Shown here: piece after piece, positions 26,288-35,265 of the stretch
How the letters are laid out: every line of letters begins with the position of its first letter
Position numbering within the stretch: the first letter of the stretch is position 1
DNA from: JAKPAM01 sp047601745
GTDB lineage: Bacteria > Pseudomonadota > Gammaproteobacteria > Burkholderiales > Burkholderiaceae_E
NCBI GenBank assembly: GCA_047601745.1
Contig: JASGIS010000001.1
Coordinates: 6,510,001-6,574,000 of the forward strand
Length of the DNA stretch: 64,000 nt
Direction: 5' to 3'
The notes under the pieces: generated by a model
Database searches by the model: none
What the model was told of the DNA's origin: nothing
What the model saw: only the letters and a program-made list of their open reading frames with translations
Made by a program: the position numbers and the translations under genes

Positions 26288-27693
26288 ATTCGCCTTCTTC
26301 CCCCGGGCTGCCCGGGTTGCTGTCCCGGTTGTTGTCCCGTTCCGTCGAGCGCCTGTTCGGCCGCGCGGCGTCCGCACCGCCGATGCCGCCGGCGCCGGCC
26401 CGGCCCGTCGCCCGCACCTACCGCGCGTCCGAGCTCGGCCTGCGGCCCGAGACCGTCCCGCATTCGGCGATGCGCACCTGCCAGGTGCTGCAGCAGGCCG
26501 GATTCCTGGCCTACATCGTCGGCGGCGGCGTGCGCGATTCGCTGCTCGGCATGAAGCCCAAGGACTTCGACGTGGCCACCGACGCGACGCCCGAGCAGGT
26601 GATCAAGCTGTTCCGCCGCTCGCGCGCGATCGGCCGCCGCTTCCAGATCGTCCACGTGATGTACGGCCGCGAGGTCATCGAGGTCTCGACGTTCCGCGCC
26701 AAGCAGGAGAACGCGGCGACCGACGCGCACGGCCGCGTGCTGCACGACAACGTCTGGGGCACGATCGAAGACGATTCGGCGCGCCGCGACTTCACGATCA
26801 ACGCGCTCTACTACGACCCGATCGGCGACACGCTGATCGACTACCACGACGGCGTCGCCGACATCCAGCGGCGCACGCTGAGGATGATCGGCGATCCGAC
26901 GACCCGCTACCGCGAGGATCCGGTGCGGATGCTGCGCACCGCGCGCTTCGCGGCCAAGCTCGGCTTCCAGATCGAACCGGCCACGCAGACGCCGATCGCC
27001 GAGCTGGCCGACCTGATCCACAACGTACCGCCGGCGCGCCTGTTCGACGAGATCCTGAAGCTGCTGCAGACCGGGCACGCGCTGCAGAGCCTGCACCAGT
27101 TGCGCGCGCAGGGCCTGCATCACGGACTGCTGCCGCTGCTCGACGTGATCGTCGAGCAGCCCGACGGCGAACGCTTCATCACCGCCGCGCTGACGCGCAC
27201 CGACGAGCGCGTGCAGGCCGGCAAGCCGATCTCGCCGGGCTTCCTGTTCGCGACGCTGCTGTGGCAGCAGGTGCTGGTGCGCTGGCGCGAACGCACCGGA
27301 CGCGGCGAGCACACGATCCCGGCGCTGATGTCGGCGATCGACTCGGTCGTCGACGAGCAATGCGAGAAGCTGGCGATCCAGAAGCGGATCGCCGCCGACA
27401 TGCGCGAGATCTGGAGCCTGCAACCGCGTTTCGAGCGTCGCAGCGGCCGCTCGCCGCTGCGCCTGCTCGAGCACCTGCGGTTTCGCGCCGGCTACGACTT
27501 CCTGCTGCTGCGCGTCGAGTCCGGCGAGGCGCCGGCCGAGCTCGGCCAGTGGTGGACGGCGTTCGTCGAAGGCGACCACGACCAGCGTGAAGCGTTGATG
27601 GCGCGCGTGCCGGCCGCCGCCGGCAACGCCGCGCGCAAGCGCCGGCGCCGCAAGCCGCGCGCCGCGCCCGCCGGTGGCACGGCGTCCGACTGA
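26284..27693 (+). CDS. pcnB: Poly(A) polymerase I
   Basis: PcnB adds poly(A) tails to RNA 3' ends, aiding decay. The 469-residue protein contains a nucleotidyltransferase head with YIVGGGVRDSLLGMKPKDFDVATDATPEQV spanning about residues 77-106; the catalytic Asp pair is D94 and D96. EDDSARRDFTINALYYDP and the tRNA-nucleotidyltransferase-like helical body follow. The C-terminus is very basic (KRRRRKPRAAP). The PcnB versus Cca call follows from the 45-residue N-terminal extension, the basic tail and the neighbours hda and folK. Confidence 0.93.
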   Translation: MNSPSSPGLPGLLSRLLSRSVERLFGRAASAPPMPPAPARPVARTYRASELGLRPETVPHSAMRTCQVLQQAGFLAYIVGGGVRDSLLGMKPKDFDVATDATPEQVIKLFRRSRAIGRRFQIVHVMYGREVIEVSTFRAKQENAATDAHGRVLHDNVWGTIEDDSARRDFTINALYYDPIGDTLIDYHDGVADIQRRTLRMIGDPTTRYREDPVRMLRTARFAAKLGFQIEPATQTPIAELADLIHNVPPARLFDEILKLLQTGHALQSLHQLRAQGLHHGLLPLLDVIVEQPDGERFITAALTRTDERVQAGKPISPGFLFATLLWQQVLVRWRERTGRGEHTIPALMSAIDSVVDEQCEKLAIQKRIAADMREIWSLQPRFERRSGRSPLRLLEHLRFRAGYDFLLLRVESGEAPAELGQWWTAFVEGDHDQREALMARVPAAAGNAARKRRRRKPRAAPAGGTASD

Positions 27694-27712
27694 CGCCGGC
27701 GCCGATGCGGCG

Positions 27713-28273
27713 ATGCACGCGCCGCCCGCCGGCGGCGGCGAGGCGGCCGCGTACATCGGCCTGGGCGCCAACCTGCCTCGCCCGATCGGCGCGTCCGCGA
27801 CGCGCGCCGACGCGCCCGACACTTTGCGCGACGCGGTGCAAGCGTTGGCCGCGGTGCCGCGGATCCGCGTGCCGCGCGTCTCGTCCCTCTACCTGAGCGC
27901 GCCGGTCGATGCGGCCGGCCCCGACTATCACAATGCCGTCGCCGAGCTGCGCACGACGCTGTCGCCGGCCGAGCTGCTGGCGGCCCTGCAGGCGATCGAA
28001 CGAGCTTTCGGCCGCCGGCGGCCTTACCGCAACGCGCCGCGCACGCTCGACCTGGACCTGCTGCTGTACGACGACCGGGTGCTGTCGACACCCGCGCTGA
28101 CGATTCCGCATCCGCGCCTGCGCGGCCGCGCGTTCGTGCTGCGCCCTCTCGCCGAACTGGCGCCCGCGATGCGATTGCCGGACGGCGTCGCGATCGATAC
28201 GTTGCTGCCCTGCGTCGCCGACCAATCCATTTCGCGGATCGGACCGATCGACGCTATGCTGCCGAGACCATGA
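27713..28273 (+). CDS. folK: 2-amino-4-hydroxy-6-hydroxymethyldihydropteridine pyrophosphokinase
   Basis: HPPK transfers pyrophosphate from ATP to 6-hydroxymethyl-dihydropterin in folate synthesis. The family motifs are IGLGANL near the N-terminus, YHNAVAELRTTLSPAELL, RRRPYRNAPRTLDLDLLLYDD with the Mg-binding Asp pair (near residues 102-122), and IPHPRLRGRAFVLRPLAELAP. The start is uncertain: ATG 27713 (186 residues) is chosen, while GTG 27674 in the same frame overlaps pcnB by 20 bases; neither has a good ribosome binding site. It shares ATGA with the next gene. Confidence 0.93.
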   Translation: MHAPPAGGGEAAAYIGLGANLPRPIGASATRADAPDTLRDAVQALAAVPRIRVPRVSSLYLSAPVDAAGPDYHNAVAELRTTLSPAELLAALQAIERAFGRRRPYRNAPRTLDLDLLLYDDRVLSTPALTIPHPRLRGRAFVLRPLAELAPAMRLPDGVAIDTLLPCVADQSISRIGPIDAMLPRP

Positions 28274-28944
28274 CGACCATCAGCGATCATCCTTCCGCCG
28301 CCTCCCCGTTCGACCGTTACCGTCACATCGTCATCGAGGGACCGATCGGCGTCGGCAAGAGTTCGCTGGCGCGCAAGCTCGCCGAACGCCATGGCGCGCA
28401 GGCGGTCCTCGAGGACGCCGGCGCCAACCCGTTCCTCGAACGCTTCTATCGCGAAGGCCGGCGCCAGGCGCTGCCGGCGCAGTTGTTCTTCCTGTTCCAG
28501 CGCGTCAACCAGTTGCGCGAGCTGTCGCAGCGCGACCTGTTCTCGCAGACGCTGGTCGGCGATTTCCTGCTCGAGAAGGACCCGCTGTTCGCGCGGCTGA
28601 CGCTCGACGACGACGAGCTCAAGCTCTACCAGCAGATCTTCGACAGCCTGCGGCCGCAGGCGCCCACGCCCGACCTGGTCATCTACCTGCAGGCGCAGCC
28701 CGACACGCTGATCGAGCGCGTGCACAAGCGCGGCATCCCGATGGAGTCGGCGATCACCGAAACCTATCTGCGCGCGCTGGTCGACGCGTACAGCCGCTTC
28801 TTCCATCACTACGACGGCGCGCCGCTGCTGATCGTCGACACCGAGAACCTGAACCCGGCCAGCAACGACGACGACTTCCAGTTGCTGATCCGGCAGATCA
28901 TCGAGCTGCGCGGCAAGCGCACGTTCTTCAATCTGGGTCAGTGA
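28270..28944 (+). CDS. Deoxynucleoside kinase family protein
   Basis: A 224-residue P-loop kinase of the deoxyadenosine/deoxyguanosine kinase group, phosphorylating deoxynucleosides with ATP for salvage. The Walker A motif GPIGVGKSS is at residues 24-32. LVGDFLLEKDPLFA and LVIYLQAQPDTLIERVHKRG are typical of the family, including the Arg-rich lid. It follows folK with a four-base overlap. In many Burkholderiales panB comes next; here a LysR gene converges instead, with the two stop codons adjacent. Confidence 0.9.
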   Translation: MTTISDHPSAASPFDRYRHIVIEGPIGVGKSSLARKLAERHGAQAVLEDAGANPFLERFYREGRRQALPAQLFFLFQRVNQLRELSQRDLFSQTLVGDFLLEKDPLFARLTLDDDELKLYQQIFDSLRPQAPTPDLVIYLQAQPDTLIERVHKRGIPMESAITETYLRALVDAYSRFFHHYDGAPLLIVDTENLNPASNDDDFQLLIRQIIELRGKRTFFNLGQ

Positions 28945-29913
28945 TCAGCGCGCGGCCGGCGCCGGGGCGTCGGCCAGGCCGGCACCGGGCCAGCTTCCCG
29001 CGGTCACCAGGTCGACGACGGTCTGCATCAGCAGCGAGCGCACGCGCTCGGACGCGGCCGACAGCGGTATCGTCTGCGAGCAGGCGAGCGTCGCGGTGCG
29101 CACGATCCGCGGCGTGATCGGATGCGCGATCAGCGCCGACGCGGTCGACGGACTCGCCAGCGCCGACCCCGGCACGATCGTGCCGATCAGTCCGTCCTCG
29201 ACCAGGCGCACCATCGTCGGGATCGAACTGACCTCGGCGTGGATCAGCGGCACGATACCGGCCTGCTCGAACATCCGGTCCAGCAGCATCCTCAGCGTGG
29301 TCGCTCGCGTCGTCATCACCAGCGGCGTGCCGGCCAGCCGAGCCAGCGGCATCGGCGCGCCGAACGCCGGCTGGCGGGGCTTTCGCGACGCCGCGAAGAA
29401 CAGGATCTCGTCGACCAGCGGCACGCGATGGAGCCCGCCGGCGCCCGCGTCCTCGACCAGGATGCTCATGTCGACCCGCTCGTCGAGCAACTGCGGCGCC
29501 AGGTAGGCGCTGGGGCTCTCGTACAGCTCGAGCCTGACCCCCGGCAGGTGGGCGCGCACCGCGCGCAGCAACGGCGCGGCCAGCACGATCGTCAGGCTGG
29601 ACGGCAGGCCCAGACGGACGCGGCCCGATACGTCGCGGCCCGCGCCGCGAGCGATGTCGGCCGTCTGCCCGACCAGGTTCAGCACCGCCTGCGCGTGGCG
29701 ATACAAGGCCGTGCCCGACGCCGTCGGGCGCACGCCGAGCTTGCTGCGCACCAGCAGTTGCACGCCCAGCATCCGCTCCAGTTGCGCCATCTGCTGGCTG
29801 AGCGCCGGCTGCGCCAGATGCAGGTTGACCGCCGCGCGCGACAGCGATCCGGCGTCGACGACCGCGACGAAGTAACGCAAGGGCCGCACCTCGATGCGCG
29901 GATTCGACATCAC
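28945..29913 (-). CDS. LysR family transcriptional regulator
   Basis: A 322-residue regulator with an N-terminal winged helix-turn-helix (LRYFVAVVDAGSLSRAAVNL then LAQPALSQQMAQLERMLG, near residues 12-50) and a C-terminal LysR substrate-binding domain beginning around RVRLGLPSSLTIVLA. Overall it resembles the Nac/CbnR-like subgroup. It is divergent from the CoA-transferase gene, with a T-N11-A palindrome in the gap, so it very probably controls that gene. The start MM allows 29913 or 29910. The ligand is likely an organic or aromatic acid, but this is inference. Confidence 0.9.
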   Translation of the reverse strand: MMSNPRIEVRPLRYFVAVVDAGSLSRAAVNLHLAQPALSQQMAQLERMLGVQLLVRSKLGVRPTASGTALYRHAQAVLNLVGQTADIARGAGRDVSGRVRLGLPSSLTIVLAAPLLRAVRAHLPGVRLELYESPSAYLAPQLLDERVDMSILVEDAGAGGLHRVPLVDEILFFAASRKPRQPAFGAPMPLARLAGTPLVMTTRATTLRMLLDRMFEQAGIVPLIHAEVSSIPTMVRLVEDGLIGTIVPGSALASPSTASALIAHPITPRIVRTATLACSQTIPLSAASERVRSLLMQTVVDLVTAGSWPGAGLADAPAPAAR

Positions 29914-29999
29914 GAGCCTCCCGGTTCGGCGGGCCGGGCGCCGGCAGCCGGCGCCCCGGCGCCCGGCGGCCGCGCATCCGCCCGCACGGTCTCCCAGCG

Positions 30000-30014
30000 A
30001 TAAGTATCGCTTAT
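30000..30014. promoter_or_regulatory. Candidate LysR binding site
   Basis: ATAAG-TATCG-CTTAT is a perfect inverted repeat with the T-N11-A form recognised by LysR regulators. It sits 87 bases before the LysR start and about 50 bases before the CoA-transferase start, the usual position for a shared divergent site. A second overlapping palindrome, AGCGATA-AG-TATCGCT, covers 29996-30011. Confidence 0.6.
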
Positions 30015-30062
30015 GGCTGCATCGGCATTCGGTAGTTTTCGACCCGGGCGCGGCGCTTCAAG

Positions 30063-31295
30063 ATGGACGCCATGACAACCGATTCGCCCTCCCGCCCCCG
30101 TGACCTGCCGCTGGCCGGCATCCGGGTCCTGGACCTGACCCGCGCGCTGTCCGGCCCCTTTTGCACGATGATCCTGGCCGACCTCGGCGCCGACGTGATC
30201 AAGGTCGAACCCACGCCCGGCGGCGACATGATCCGTCAGTGGGGGCCGTTCGATGAAGACATCAGCGTCTACTACCTGAGCGCCAACCGCAACAAGCGCG
30301 CGATGGCCGTCGATTTCCGCCATCCGGCCGGACTCGGCGTGCTGCGGCGCCTGGCCGGGCAGGTCGACGTCGTGGTCGAGAACTTCAAGCCCGGGACGGT
30401 CGACCGGCTGGGCCTGTCGTACCGGCAATTGGCGGCCGACGATCCCCGCATCATCTGCGCGAGCATCAGCGGTTTCGGCCAGACCGGTCCCGCCGGGCAG
30501 TGGCCCGGTTTCGACCAGATCGCGCAGGGCTACGGCGGCCTGATGAGCGTCACCGGCGAACCCGACGGCGAGCCGATCCGCGTCGGCGTGGCGATCGGCG
30601 ACCTGACCTCGGGGATGTGGGCCGCGCTGGGCATCCAGGCCGCGCTGATCGAGCGGCAGCGCACGGGCCGGGGCCAGCGCGTCGACACCTCGCTGCTGGC
30701 CTCGCTGGTGGGACTGCTCAGCGTGCAGGGCCAGCGTTTCCTGAGCCTGGGCGAGGTGCCGGCGCGCACCGGCAACGCGCATCCGGTGATCGCGCCCTAC
30801 GGCGTCTTCGCGACCGCGGACGGACCGCTGAACATCGGCTCGGCGACCCAGGACATGTGGCTGCGCCTGTGCAGGCTGCTCGGCTGCGCCGAACTGATCG
30901 ACGATCCGCGCTTCGCCGACAACGCCGCGCGCGCCGCGCATCGCGTCGTGCTGAAGGAACTGCTGGAAGCGAAGCTGAAGACCCGCACGCGCGCGCAATG
31001 GACGAGCGCGCTGATCGAACAGGGCATTCCCGCCGGCCCGATCAACGACCTGCGCGACGTCTTCACCGACGAGCAGGTGCTGCACGAAGGCATGGTCGAG
31101 ACGATCCGGCACCCGGTGCTCGGCGAACTGCGGCAGATCGGTTCGCCGATCGGACTCGGCGCCCACCCCGGCGCCGTGACCCGCAGCCCGCCGCCGGCGT
31201 TCGGCGAACACACACGCGAGCTGCTGGCCGAATTCGGCTGGCAGCCGGCCGACATCGATCGGCTGATCGCCGACGAGGCGGTGTTCCAGCGCTGA
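30063..31295 (+). CDS. CaiB/BaiF family CoA-transferase
   Basis: A family III CoA-transferase of 410 residues, moving CoA between organic acids. Family features are LAGIRVLDLTRALSGPFCTMILADLGADVIKVE (residues 19-51), YLSANRNKRAMAVDF, VVVENFKPGTVDRLGLSY, SGFGQTGP and GRGQRVDTSLLASLV, the last in the region of the catalytic Asp. The C-terminal segment GQHT-like (FGEHTRELLAEFG) is also typical. The start is ATG 30063, or ATG 30072 three codons later. It is divergent from a LysR gene and followed 46 bases later by a Bug receptor, suggesting activation of an imported acid. The substrate is unknown. Confidence 0.9.
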   Translation: MDAMTTDSPSRPRDLPLAGIRVLDLTRALSGPFCTMILADLGADVIKVEPTPGGDMIRQWGPFDEDISVYYLSANRNKRAMAVDFRHPAGLGVLRRLAGQVDVVVENFKPGTVDRLGLSYRQLAADDPRIICASISGFGQTGPAGQWPGFDQIAQGYGGLMSVTGEPDGEPIRVGVAIGDLTSGMWAALGIQAALIERQRTGRGQRVDTSLLASLVGLLSVQGQRFLSLGEVPARTGNAHPVIAPYGVFATADGPLNIGSATQDMWLRLCRLLGCAELIDDPRFADNAARAAHRVVLKELLEAKLKTRTRAQWTSALIEQGIPAGPINDLRDVFTDEQVLHEGMVETIRHPVLGELRQIGSPIGLGAHPGAVTRSPPPAFGEHTRELLAEFGWQPADIDRLIADEAVFQR

Positions 31296-31341
31296 CCGGG
31301 ACCGCCCCCCGCATCAACCGAAAAACAGAAGGAGACGACCC

Positions 31342-32325
31342 GTGCGAACGCTGATCACCCGGACCGTCGCGGCCTGCATCGCCGCCGCGGCCCTCGCCTG
31401 GCAGCCGCCCGCCGGCGCGCAGGACGACTACCCGACCCGGCAACCGATCCGGCTGATCGTGACCTTCGCGCCGGGCGGCGGCGCCGACACGATCGCCCGC
31501 TCGCTGAACGTGGCGCTCGGCGAACAGTTGAAGCAGAACGTGCTGGTCGAGAACCGGCCCGGCGCCGGCGGCACGATCGCCACCGAATACGTCGCGAAAT
31601 CCCCGCCCGACGGCTACACGGTGCTGTTCACGGTGTCCTCGCACAGCATCAACCAGGCGCTGTATCCGAAGCTGAACTTCGACACCGAACGCGATCTGCG
31701 CGGCGTCAGCCTGATCGGCGAACTGCCGCAGGTGCTCGTCGCCAATCCGCAGGTGCCGGCCGACTCACTGGCCGCGTTGCTGAAACTGGCCGGCGATGAC
31801 GCCGCCTATCGGAGCGTCGCCACCGGCGGCGCGGGCTCGCCCGGGCATTTCGCGCTGGCGATGCTGCAGGCGCGCACGCAGGTGCCGTTCGTCCACGTCC
31901 CTTATCGCGGATCGGGCCCGGCGATCAGCGACGTGGTCGGCAACCAGGTACCGCTGCTGCTGTCGACGCTCAGCGGCACGCTGCCGCACATCAAGTCCGG
32001 CAAGCTGAAGGCGATCGCCCTGACCTCGCCCCGGCGATCGCCGCTGCTGCCGGACGTGCCGACGATCGCCGAAAGCGGTCTGCCCGGCTACAACATGGAT
32101 ACCTGGGTCGGCATGTTCGTGCCGCGGGCGACGCCCGATTCGGTCGTCGACGCGCTGCACGCGGCGACCCGGGCCGCGCTGCGCAGCCCGGCCGTCCTCG
32201 AACGGATCCGCTCGCAGGCCGGCACCATCGTCAACGCCGACGGCAGGCAGCTCGACGAGCGCGTGCACGCCGAAATCATCCAGTTCACCGATCTGGTCGC
32301 CAGGAACGGCATCCGGGCCGAATGA
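31342..32325 (+). CDS. Bug family tripartite tricarboxylate transporter receptor
   Basis: A periplasmic solute-binding protein of 327 residues. The start is GTG 31342, preceded by AAGGAGACGACCC. A signal peptide (residues 1-25) ends near PPAGAQ. The mature protein shows the Bug pattern QPIRLIVTFAPGGGADTIAR, VENRPGAGGTIATEYVAKSPPDGYT, VPYRGSGPAISDVVG and SPLLPDVPTIAESGLPGY. It probably feeds a TctAB-type permease encoded elsewhere, or acts as a sensor. It is in operon order with the CoA-transferase. Confidence 0.92.
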   Translation: MRTLITRTVAACIAAAALAWQPPAGAQDDYPTRQPIRLIVTFAPGGGADTIARSLNVALGEQLKQNVLVENRPGAGGTIATEYVAKSPPDGYTVLFTVSSHSINQALYPKLNFDTERDLRGVSLIGELPQVLVANPQVPADSLAALLKLAGDDAAYRSVATGGAGSPGHFALAMLQARTQVPFVHVPYRGSGPAISDVVGNQVPLLLSTLSGTLPHIKSGKLKAIALTSPRRSPLLPDVPTIAESGLPGYNMDTWVGMFVPRATPDSVVDALHAATRAALRSPAVLERIRSQAGTIVNADGRQLDERVHAEIIQFTDLVARNGIRAE

Positions 32326-32333
32326 AGGCTCTA

Positions 32334-33374
32334 TCAGGCGGTCTCGGCCGCGGCCGGCGCCGCGAAGCCCTGCGGATTGCCGCTCTGCCAGCGCCACGCG
32401 TCGGCGCACATCTCGTCGATGCCGCGGCTCGCCCGCCAGCCGAGCAGCGACTGCGCCGCCGACGGGTCGGCATAACATTCGGCGATGTCGCCCGGACGCC
32501 GCGCGACGACCCGGTACGGCACCTCGCGGCCGCTCGCCCGCTCGAACGCGCGGATCATCTCGAGCACCGAATAGCCGCGTCCGGTCCCCAGGTTGACGGT
32601 GAACGCCCCCTGCGTGCGCGCCGCATGCGCGAGCGCCGCCAGGTGGCCCTGGGCCAGGTCGACGACGTGGATGTAGTCGCGCACGCCGGTCCCGTCGGGC
32701 GTCGGGTAATCGTCGCCGAACACGCTGAGCCGGTCGCGACGCCCGACGGCGACCTGCGCGACGAACGGCATCAGGTTGTTCGGCACGTCGCGGGGATCCT
32801 CGCCGATCAGGCCGCTCGGGTGCGCGCCGACCGGATTGAAGTAGCGCAGGATGCCGATCGACCAGTCCGGCTCGGCGCGGATCAGGTCGCCGAGCATCTC
32901 TTCGACCATCAGCTTGCTGCGTCCGTACGGATTGGTCGCGCCGGTGCGCGCGCGCTCGTCCAGCGGCACGTATTCGGGGTCGCCGTACACGGTGGCCGAC
33001 GAGCTGAACACGAAGCGCTTGATGCCGGCCTGGCGCATCTCGGCCAGCAGCACGTTGGTGCCGGTGACGTTGTTGTCGTAGTACTCGAGCGGCTTGGCGA
33101 CCGATTCGCCGACGGCCTTCAGGCCGGCGAAATGCACGACCGAGTGGAACGCCTGCTGCCGGAACAGCGCCCGCAGCAGCCGCGCGTCGCGCACGTCGCC
33201 TTCGACGAACGGCACCTCGCGCCCGGTGATGCGCTCGACCCGGCGCAGCGACTCGGCGCTGGAATTGGACAGGTTGTCGAGCACCAGCACCTGCTTGCCA
33301 TCGTTCAGCAGTTCGACGACGGTGTGCGAGCCGATGTAGCCGGCGCCGCCGGTGATCAGGATCGTTTCGGACAT
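32334..33374 (-). CDS. galE: UDP-glucose 4-epimerase
   Basis: GalE interconverts UDP-glucose and UDP-galactose using bound NAD. The 346-residue protein has the NAD motif ITGGAGYIGSHT near residues 7-18, FAGLKAVGESV, the catalytic FSSSATVYGDPEYVPLDE region, the YxxxK motif in NPYGRSKLMVEEML, and RYFNPVGAHPSGLIGEDP, all standard for GalE. It ends nine bases from the convergent Bug receptor gene. With manC nearby it points to exopolysaccharide or LPS sugar supply. Confidence 0.95.
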   Translation of the reverse strand: MSETILITGGAGYIGSHTVVELLNDGKQVLVLDNLSNSSAESLRRVERITGREVPFVEGDVRDARLLRALFRQQAFHSVVHFAGLKAVGESVAKPLEYYDNNVTGTNVLLAEMRQAGIKRFVFSSSATVYGDPEYVPLDERARTGATNPYGRSKLMVEEMLGDLIRAEPDWSIGILRYFNPVGAHPSGLIGEDPRDVPNNLMPFVAQVAVGRRDRLSVFGDDYPTPDGTGVRDYIHVVDLAQGHLAALAHAARTQGAFTVNLGTGRGYSVLEMIRAFERASGREVPYRVVARRPGDIAECYADPSAAQSLLGWRASRGIDEMCADAWRWQSGNPQGFAAPAAAETA

Positions 33375-33457
33375 GGGCGTGATCGGTTTCCTGTAGTCGA
33401 GTCAGATCGAATGCTAGACCGAAAAGCAGGCTGCGGATGTGAATTCTTGCCCGCGCC

Positions 33458-33505
33458 GGACCGGCACGGGACCGGTGCGGGACCGGTGCGGAACCGGCGA
33501 CGGAC
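33458..33505. repeat. Degenerate 12-base tandem repeat between galE and manC
   Basis: About four units related to ggaccggtgcgg lie in tandem with small differences. The gap is noncoding, so no peptide effect is expected. The array lies upstream of both galE and manC. Confidence 0.65.
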
Positions 33506-33571
33506 CAGCGCCGGATCCGTCCGCGATCGGGCCGCTGTTCGCATTGACGTCCTCGCCGTGAGGAATTGGGC

Positions 33572-33599
33572 TCGACCGGACGGCGGGCGCCGGTACAAT
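33572..33599 (+). promoter_or_regulatory. Candidate sigma70 promoter for manC
   Basis: TCGACC at 33572-33577 (four of six consensus positions) is followed by a 16-base spacer and TACAAT at 33594-33599 (five of six). It lies about 150 bases before the manC start, which would leave a long leader. Confidence 0.4.
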
Positions 33600-33748
33600 G
33601 TGGGCCGACGTCGAAGCATGCGGATACGGGCCGACGCACGCCCCGCCGCCGCACGCGGACAGGCCCCTCCTCCCTGAAATGGCCGCCCCCATCGCCGCGG
33701 CGCGCGGTGCGCCGGGCGTTCGTCGGACAACCACGAACCCATCCGCCC

Positions 33749-35188
33749 ATGACCACGATCATCCCCGTCATCCTTTCCGGTGGCGCCGGCTCGCGCCTGT
33801 GGCCGGTCTCGCGCGAAGCCTCGCCGAAGCCTTTCATGAAGCTGGGCGGCGACTCGAGCCTGCTGCAGCGGACGCTGCGCCGCGCCGCTCCGCTGGCCAA
33901 CGCCGGCCGCGTCGGCATCGTCACCAACCAGGAGTACCAGTACCGCACGCGCGAGGACGTCGACGGCGTCAGGCTGCCGCCGGGACTCGACGTCACCCAA
34001 CTGCTCGAACCGAGCGGCCGCAACACCGCGCCGGCGATCGCGATCGCCTCGCTGTGGGCGCACCGGATCGCCCCGGACGCCACGCTGCTGGTGCTGCCGG
34101 CCGATCACCTGATCCCCGACGAAGCGGCGTTCCGCCAGGCGGCGGCGCGCGCGGCCGAGTGCGCGGCCGGCGGCGCCTTCGTGCTGTTCGGCATCCAGCC
34201 GACGGCGCCCGAAACGGGCTTCGGCTACATCGAGGCCGGCGATGCCGACGGCGACGACGGCTCGCTGCCGGTGCGCCGCTTCGTCGAGAAACCGCCGATG
34301 GAACGCGCGCTGCAGTTCCTGCAGGCCGGCAACTTCTACTGGAACAGCGGCATGTTCGCGTTCCGCGCCGACGCGATGCTCGCGGCGCTGACCCGGTACG
34401 CGCCCGAGGTCATCGAGGCGGCGCGCCAGGCCTGGGCCGCGACGCCCGAACAGGACGATCCGGCCCGCGTCGTGCTGCCGGCCGACAAGTTCGAGCTGTG
34501 CCCGGACATCTCGATCGACTACGCGGTGATGGAGCATGCGACGACGGTCCGCATGCTGCCGACGACGTTCGGCTGGTCGGACATCGGCTCGTGGAAGGCC
34601 GTCGCCGAGCAGTTGCCGGCCGACTCCCAGGGCAACACCACGGTCGGCGAGACGATGCTGATCGACACGCACAACTCGCATATCCAGAGCGAGGACCGGC
34701 TGGTGGCCGCGGTCGGCGTCGATGACCTGCTGATCGTCGACACGCCCGACGCGCTGCTGGTGGCCGCCAAGTCGGCCAGCCAGCAGGTCAAGGAGATCGT
34801 GTCCCGGCTCAAGCTCGACGGCCACGAGGCGGCGCGGCTGCACCGCACGGTGGCGCGCCCCTGGGGAACGTACACGACGCTCAACGAAGGCCCGCGCTTC
34901 AAGATCAAGCGGATCGAGGTCAAACCCGGCCAGAGCCTGTCGTTGCAGATGCACCACCATCGCAGCGAGCACTGGATCGTCGTGCAGGGCACCGCGCGCG
35001 TCACCTGCGGCGAGAACACGATGCTGATCGCCACCAACGAATCGACGTACATCCCGGTCGGCACCCGCCACCGGCTCGAGAATCCCGGCGTCATCGACCT
35101 GGCGATCATCGAGGTGCAGTGCGGCGACTACCTCGGCGAAGACGACATCGTCCGCTTCTCGGACGTCTACGGGCGCGTCACCGGCTGA
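33749..35188 (+). CDS. manC: Mannose-1-phosphate guanylyltransferase / mannose-6-phosphate isomerase
   Basis: A bifunctional type II enzyme making GDP-mannose. From ATG 33749 it has 479 residues, normal for the family. The N-terminal nucleotidyltransferase shows ILSGGAGSRLWPVSREASPKPF (residues 7-28), LEPSGRNTAPAIAIA and FVEKPPMERALQFL. The C-terminal cupin isomerase domain (about 350-475) has RPWGTYTTL, RIEVKPGQSLSLQMHHHRSEHW and VQGTA, with metal-binding His residues. A longer frame from 33566 has no homology. With galE divergent beside it, the pair points to surface polysaccharide synthesis. Confidence 0.94.
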   Translation: MTTIIPVILSGGAGSRLWPVSREASPKPFMKLGGDSSLLQRTLRRAAPLANAGRVGIVTNQEYQYRTREDVDGVRLPPGLDVTQLLEPSGRNTAPAIAIASLWAHRIAPDATLLVLPADHLIPDEAAFRQAAARAAECAAGGAFVLFGIQPTAPETGFGYIEAGDADGDDGSLPVRRFVEKPPMERALQFLQAGNFYWNSGMFAFRADAMLAALTRYAPEVIEAARQAWAATPEQDDPARVVLPADKFELCPDISIDYAVMEHATTVRMLPTTFGWSDIGSWKAVAEQLPADSQGNTTVGETMLIDTHNSHIQSEDRLVAAVGVDDLLIVDTPDALLVAAKSASQQVKEIVSRLKLDGHEAARLHRTVARPWGTYTTLNEGPRFKIKRIEVKPGQSLSLQMHHHRSEHWIVVQGTARVTCGENTMLIATNESTYIPVGTRHRLENPGVIDLAIIEVQCGDYLGEDDIVRFSDVYGRVTG

Positions 35189-35197
35189 TCCGGCCCG

Positions 35198-35229
35198 CCG
35201 TCATCAACCGGTAACAGCCCGGTCATAAT
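35198..35229 (+). promoter_or_regulatory. Pho box and -10 element before phoB
   Basis: CCGTCATCAACCGGTAAC at 35198-35215 matches 14 of 18 positions of the E. coli-type Pho box CTGTCATAAATCTGTAAC as I know it. CATAAT at 35224-35229 follows after eight bases and can act as the -10, with the Pho box taking the place of a -35, as in PhoB-activated promoters. This implies autoregulation of phoBR. Confidence 0.65.
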
Positions 35230-35265
35230 CTGCGCACTGCCTTTCGTTCCAGCAGGAAGCCAGCC

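Larger units (their letters stand above)
33375..33748. other. 374-base divergent gap between galE and manC
   Basis: No coding region is supported. The gap holds a degenerate 12-base tandem repeat (33458-33505) and a candidate sigma70 promoter for manC (33572-33599). Short frames that cross it on the plus strand are upstream extensions of manC without homology. Confidence 0.6.
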
